Shown here one piece after another: positions 4,495-6,603 of a stretch of DNA of 6,603 bases. The number at the start of each line of letters is the position of its first letter. Position 1 is the stretch's first letter. Origin of the DNA: Gemmatimonadota bacterium. GTDB taxonomy: Bacteria > Gemmatimonadota > Gemmatimonadetes > Gemmatimonadales > GWC2-71-9. The translations under genes were made by a program, and so were the position numbers. The stretch lies in the NCBI GenBank assembly GCA_004357415.1, contig SMVY01000081.1:1-6603 (forward strand), written 5' to 3'. The notes under the pieces are model-generated. The model was not told the DNA's origin. It searched no databases and saw nothing but the letters and a program-made list of their open reading frames with translations.

Positions 4495-6438
4495 CTACGG
4501 CGTGTTGAACGAGATCGGTACGCTCGACCCGCGCGGCGACACGCGGACGTAGCCCTGCATCTCCTGGTGCAACGCCGAGCAGAAATCGGTGCAGTAGAAC
4601 GGATAGACACCGATCCGAGTCGGTAGCCACACTATCGTCCGGGTCTCGCCCGGCATGAGGAGCAATTCCGAGGTGTTGGCGCCGGTAATGGCAAAGCCGT
4701 GCGGCACGTCCCAGTCCTGCTCCAGGTTGGTCACGTGGAAGAACACCGAGTCGCCCACCTGGACGCCTTCGATGTTGTCAGGCACGAAGTGAGTCCGGAT
4801 GGTCGTCATGTACACGTGGACGTTGCGTCCCTCGCGCTCGACCCGTGCGTCCGCCTCGGTCTTGGTGGCCAGCGGGTGGTGATTCTCGTCGAGTGGGTAG
4901 ATCCGCACCTGCTTGTCCTTGATCAGCGATGCCGGCAGGGCTTGCGCGTAGTGCGGTTCGCCCACGGTCGGGAACTCCAGCAACAGACGCATCTTGTCGC
5001 CACTGATATCGATCAACTGGGCCGAGTGGGTCAGCTCCGGGCCGGTCGGCAGGTAGCGGTCCTTGGTGGTCTTGTTCAGGGCGATCACCCACTTGCCCCA
5101 TGGTTCCCTGGTATCGCCACCGGGAATGGACAGGTGGCCGATCGAGTAGTATGCCGGGATACGGTCCACCACCTCGAACGTCTCCAGGCTCCACTTGACG
5201 ATTTCCGAGGAGATGAAAGCGCTGGTGTAGGCATAGCCCCTGCCGTCGAATTCGGTGTGGAGGGGGCCGAGGCCCGGATTCTCCACTTCGCCCGCGAGGA
5301 TGGACTCGTATCGCAAGATGGGAATCCCTTCCACCTCGCCGATAAAGTCCTCGTTCTCGATGGCCACTATCATCTTGGTGAAAGAATGTACGGTGACGAC
5401 CGCGGCCAGCTTGCCGCCGGCCACAATCAACAGGCCGCTCGGGTCGACGTTGACCCCGTGAGGTGACTTCGGCGTCGGGAGGTAATACACCATGTCGCTG
5501 CAGGTGGCCGGCGTGATGACCGTGGTGCCGTTCTCCATGTCCGACACGGCAATATGCTGATCGTTGAAATAGTTGTGGACGTAGTTTGACGTCCACTGCT
5601 CTCCCTGCCCATTGGCGACACACTCCTCGGCCCTCATCCAGTTGACCGCCGCGATGTAGTCCTTGTCGTTCTGGGACGCGTTCACCTCGAGCAGCGTGTT
5701 GGCCTGCTCGGTGTTGTAGGAAGTGAAGAACGACCAGCCGTGTGACGGGCCCTTGCCCGAATGCGACAGGTCATAGTTGTATCCCGGCACCAGGATCTGG
5801 AAGGCGATACTCATCCGGCCGTTGTCCGCCACCTTCACGAACGAAAGCATCCCGGAGAAGTTTTCCTTGAAGGATTCGATCGGAACATCGGCTTGCGGGG
5901 TGGGAACGCTGAACCGCGTCGCGGCGACAGTGTATTCAGTGTTCTGCGTCACGAACGGCGACGCATGATTGCCAGCCGAATTGGGGATCTCGATGATTTC
6001 GACCGTCTCGAACGTCGTCAGGTCGATACGGGCAATCCGCGGCGTGTTGTTTTCATTAATGAAGAGCCAGCGCCCGTCGATGACGCCATCCGTCTGCGAG
6101 AGTTCCGGATGATGGGAATCACCCCACGGCACGAAGCCGTAGCTCGTCTCGAGCATGGCTTTTGTCTCTTCGGAGTAGCCCCAGCCATTCTCGGCCCACT
6201 GCGAGAAGATCGGGACCTGCTTCAATAGCCGCCCGGATGGTAGTCCATAGACGCCGAGGTGGCCACTGAAACCGCCGGAGGTGAAGAAGTAGAACTCGTC
6301 GTAGTCACCCGGAGCGACGTAGACGGCCGACGCCGCGTCACCATTCCCTCCAATGGGAGTGCCACCGCCGCACCCAGCCACCAGCAGCGTGACGACCCCG
6401 GCCGCTAGGCCCATTGCAAACTTGGTTGTTCGAATCAT
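4495..6438 (-). CDS. nosZ: NosZ, nitrous oxide reductase, clade II (Sec-type, predicted lipoprotein)
   Basis: NosZ reduces N2O to N2 outside the cytoplasmic membrane, the last step of denitrification. The product is 647 residues. The start is the ATG at 6436-6438, six bases after a GGAGG; an in-frame ATG twelve codons earlier would place this site inside the gene. The N-terminus MIRTTKFAMGLAAGVVTLLVAGC is a Sec signal without twin arginines and ends in a lipobox (VAGC, Cys23), so the enzyme may be membrane-anchored. The seven-bladed propeller carries the seven expected CuZ histidines: DSHH (His109, His110), GNH (158), DQH (295), SPHG (327), GPLH (394) and IGH (435). The C-terminal cupredoxin domain (about 535-635) carries the CuA ligands His580 in DVPHGF and Cys616, Cys620, His624 and Met627 in CTDFCSALHQEM. 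Asp618 replaces the Trp found at this place in clade I. These traits place it in clade II. Nothing is truncated. Confidence 0.98.
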   Translation of the reverse strand: MIRTTKFAMGLAAGVVTLLVAGCGGGTPIGGNGDAASAVYVAPGDYDEFYFFTSGGFSGHLGVYGLPSGRLLKQVPIFSQWAENGWGYSEETKAMLETSYGFVPWGDSHHPELSQTDGVIDGRWLFINENNTPRIARIDLTTFETVEIIEIPNSAGNHASPFVTQNTEYTVAATRFSVPTPQADVPIESFKENFSGMLSFVKVADNGRMSIAFQILVPGYNYDLSHSGKGPSHGWSFFTSYNTEQANTLLEVNASQNDKDYIAAVNWMRAEECVANGQGEQWTSNYVHNYFNDQHIAVSDMENGTTVITPATCSDMVYYLPTPKSPHGVNVDPSGLLIVAGGKLAAVVTVHSFTKMIVAIENEDFIGEVEGIPILRYESILAGEVENPGLGPLHTEFDGRGYAYTSAFISSEIVKWSLETFEVVDRIPAYYSIGHLSIPGGDTREPWGKWVIALNKTTKDRYLPTGPELTHSAQLIDISGDKMRLLLEFPTVGEPHYAQALPASLIKDKQVRIYPLDENHHPLATKTEADARVEREGRNVHVYMTTIRTHFVPDNIEGVQVGDSVFFHVTNLEQDWDVPHGFAITGANTSELLLMPGETRTIVWLPTRIGVYPFYCTDFCSALHQEMQGYVRVSPRGSSVPISFNTP

Positions 6439-6444
6439 GGTAAT

Positions 6445-6449
6445 CCTCC
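6445..6449 (-). promoter_or_regulatory. Strong ribosome-binding site of nosZ
   Basis: GGAGG on the minus strand lies six bases before the ATG at 6436-6438. It fixes the nosZ start and rules out the upstream in-frame ATG at 6472-6474. Confidence 0.85.
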
Positions 6450-6452
6450 GGC

Positions 6453-6468
6453 GACCGGCTATCCGGTC
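6453..6468 (-). other. Small perfect hairpin just upstream of the nosZ ribosome-binding site
   Basis: GACCGG (6453-6458) and CCGGTC (6463-6468) form a perfect 6-bp stem with a 4-base loop. It ends three bases before the GGAGG of nosZ. Such a leader stem could protect the nosZ message or mark an RNA processing point between the cytochrome gene and nosZ; no function can be shown from sequence. Confidence 0.6.
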
Positions 6469-6506
6469 ACCCATGGGAATTGGAAAAGATCAACGGACTA
6501 AGACAT

Positions 6507-6603
6507 CTACTCGGCATCGCCTGGGCCGGCCGAGCGCAGATACTCCACGATGGCCCGCGCCTCGTCGGGCGTTACGTTCTGATCCGGCATGAAGGACAGA
6601 TAC
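6507..6603 (-). CDS. C-terminal end of a class I c-type cytochrome (partial, cut by window end)
   Basis: The last 31 residues are visible, ending at a TAG (6507-6509). The segment YLSFMPDQNVTP followed by EARAIVEYLRSAG is the typical end of a class I cytochrome c: the Met in F-M-P is the probable sixth heme ligand, and the following amphipathic helix with the E-Y-L-R pattern packs over the heme. The CXXCH heme-binding motif and any signal peptide lie outside the window. The gene ends 68 bases before nosZ on the same strand, so it is probably in the same operon, and a c-type cytochrome is a sensible electron donor to NosZ. A small monoheme protein and the last domain of a larger multi-domain protein are both possible. 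Confidence 0.8.
   Translation of the reverse strand, partial: YLSFMPDQNVTPDEARAIVEYLRSAGPGDAE

Noticed and set aside
4699..5466. A 255-residue plus-strand open frame opposite nosZ
   Set aside because: It lies wholly within nosZ, is rich in His/Val/Arg as antisense of the propeller coding sequence, and shows no family motif.
6439..6474. A longer NosZ start giving twelve extra residues including an R-R-R stretch, a possible twin-arginine signal
   Set aside because: The extra codons contain the strong GGAGG site and the leader hairpin, and the arginines lack the rest of the Tat consensus, so the Sec/lipoprotein start at 6438 is preferred.

Overview
This window is most of a nitrous oxide respiration (nos) operon of the clade II ('atypical', Sec-exported) type. 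It runs on the minus strand, so transcription goes from high to low coordinates. The gene order is: end of a c-type cytochrome, nosZ, a nosB-like membrane protein, nosL, nosD, nosF, nosY. Two further small membrane-protein genes run on the plus strand at the left edge (one of them cut by the window) and converge on nosY.

The DNA is GC-rich with strongly biased third positions, which explains the many long but meaningless open frames opposite the real genes. A clade II NosZ without a twin-arginine signal, a membrane-protein gene directly downstream of nosZ, and no nosR or nosX in view suggest a Gemmatimonadota-like or related high-GC denitrifying or N2O-reducing bacterium. That assignment is inference from gene order and base composition, not from a search.

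Region by region: 6507-6603 is the last 31 residues of a cytochrome c with its probable axial Met, a plausible electron donor to NosZ. 6439-6506 is a short gap with a strong ribosome-binding site, a small hairpin and a weak Fnr-like palindrome. 4495-6438 is nosZ, with all seven candidate CuZ histidines and the CuA motif, plus a lipobox. 4420-4494 is a gap dominated by a long GC-rich hairpin. From 4419 to 542 there are five genes (nosB-like, nosL, nosD, nosF, nosY), and every junction among them is a 4-base stop/start overlap, which suggests tight translational coupling. The nosY stop and the stop of the plus-strand gene sit in the same CTAG.

How they work together: NosZ reduces N2O to N2 in the periplasm using electrons from c-type cytochromes. 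NosL (a copper lipoprotein) and NosD with the NosF/NosY ABC transporter supply copper and, by current models, sulfur for the CuZ cluster. The NosB-like protein is a clade II hallmark of unresolved function. The plus-strand pair look like small membrane proteins distantly resembling heme-copper-oxidase helices. I see no wholly new system here. The less ordinary points are the predicted lipid anchor on NosZ, the nosZ-nosB hairpin, the unbroken chain of overlaps, and the convergent pair of uncharacterised membrane proteins.
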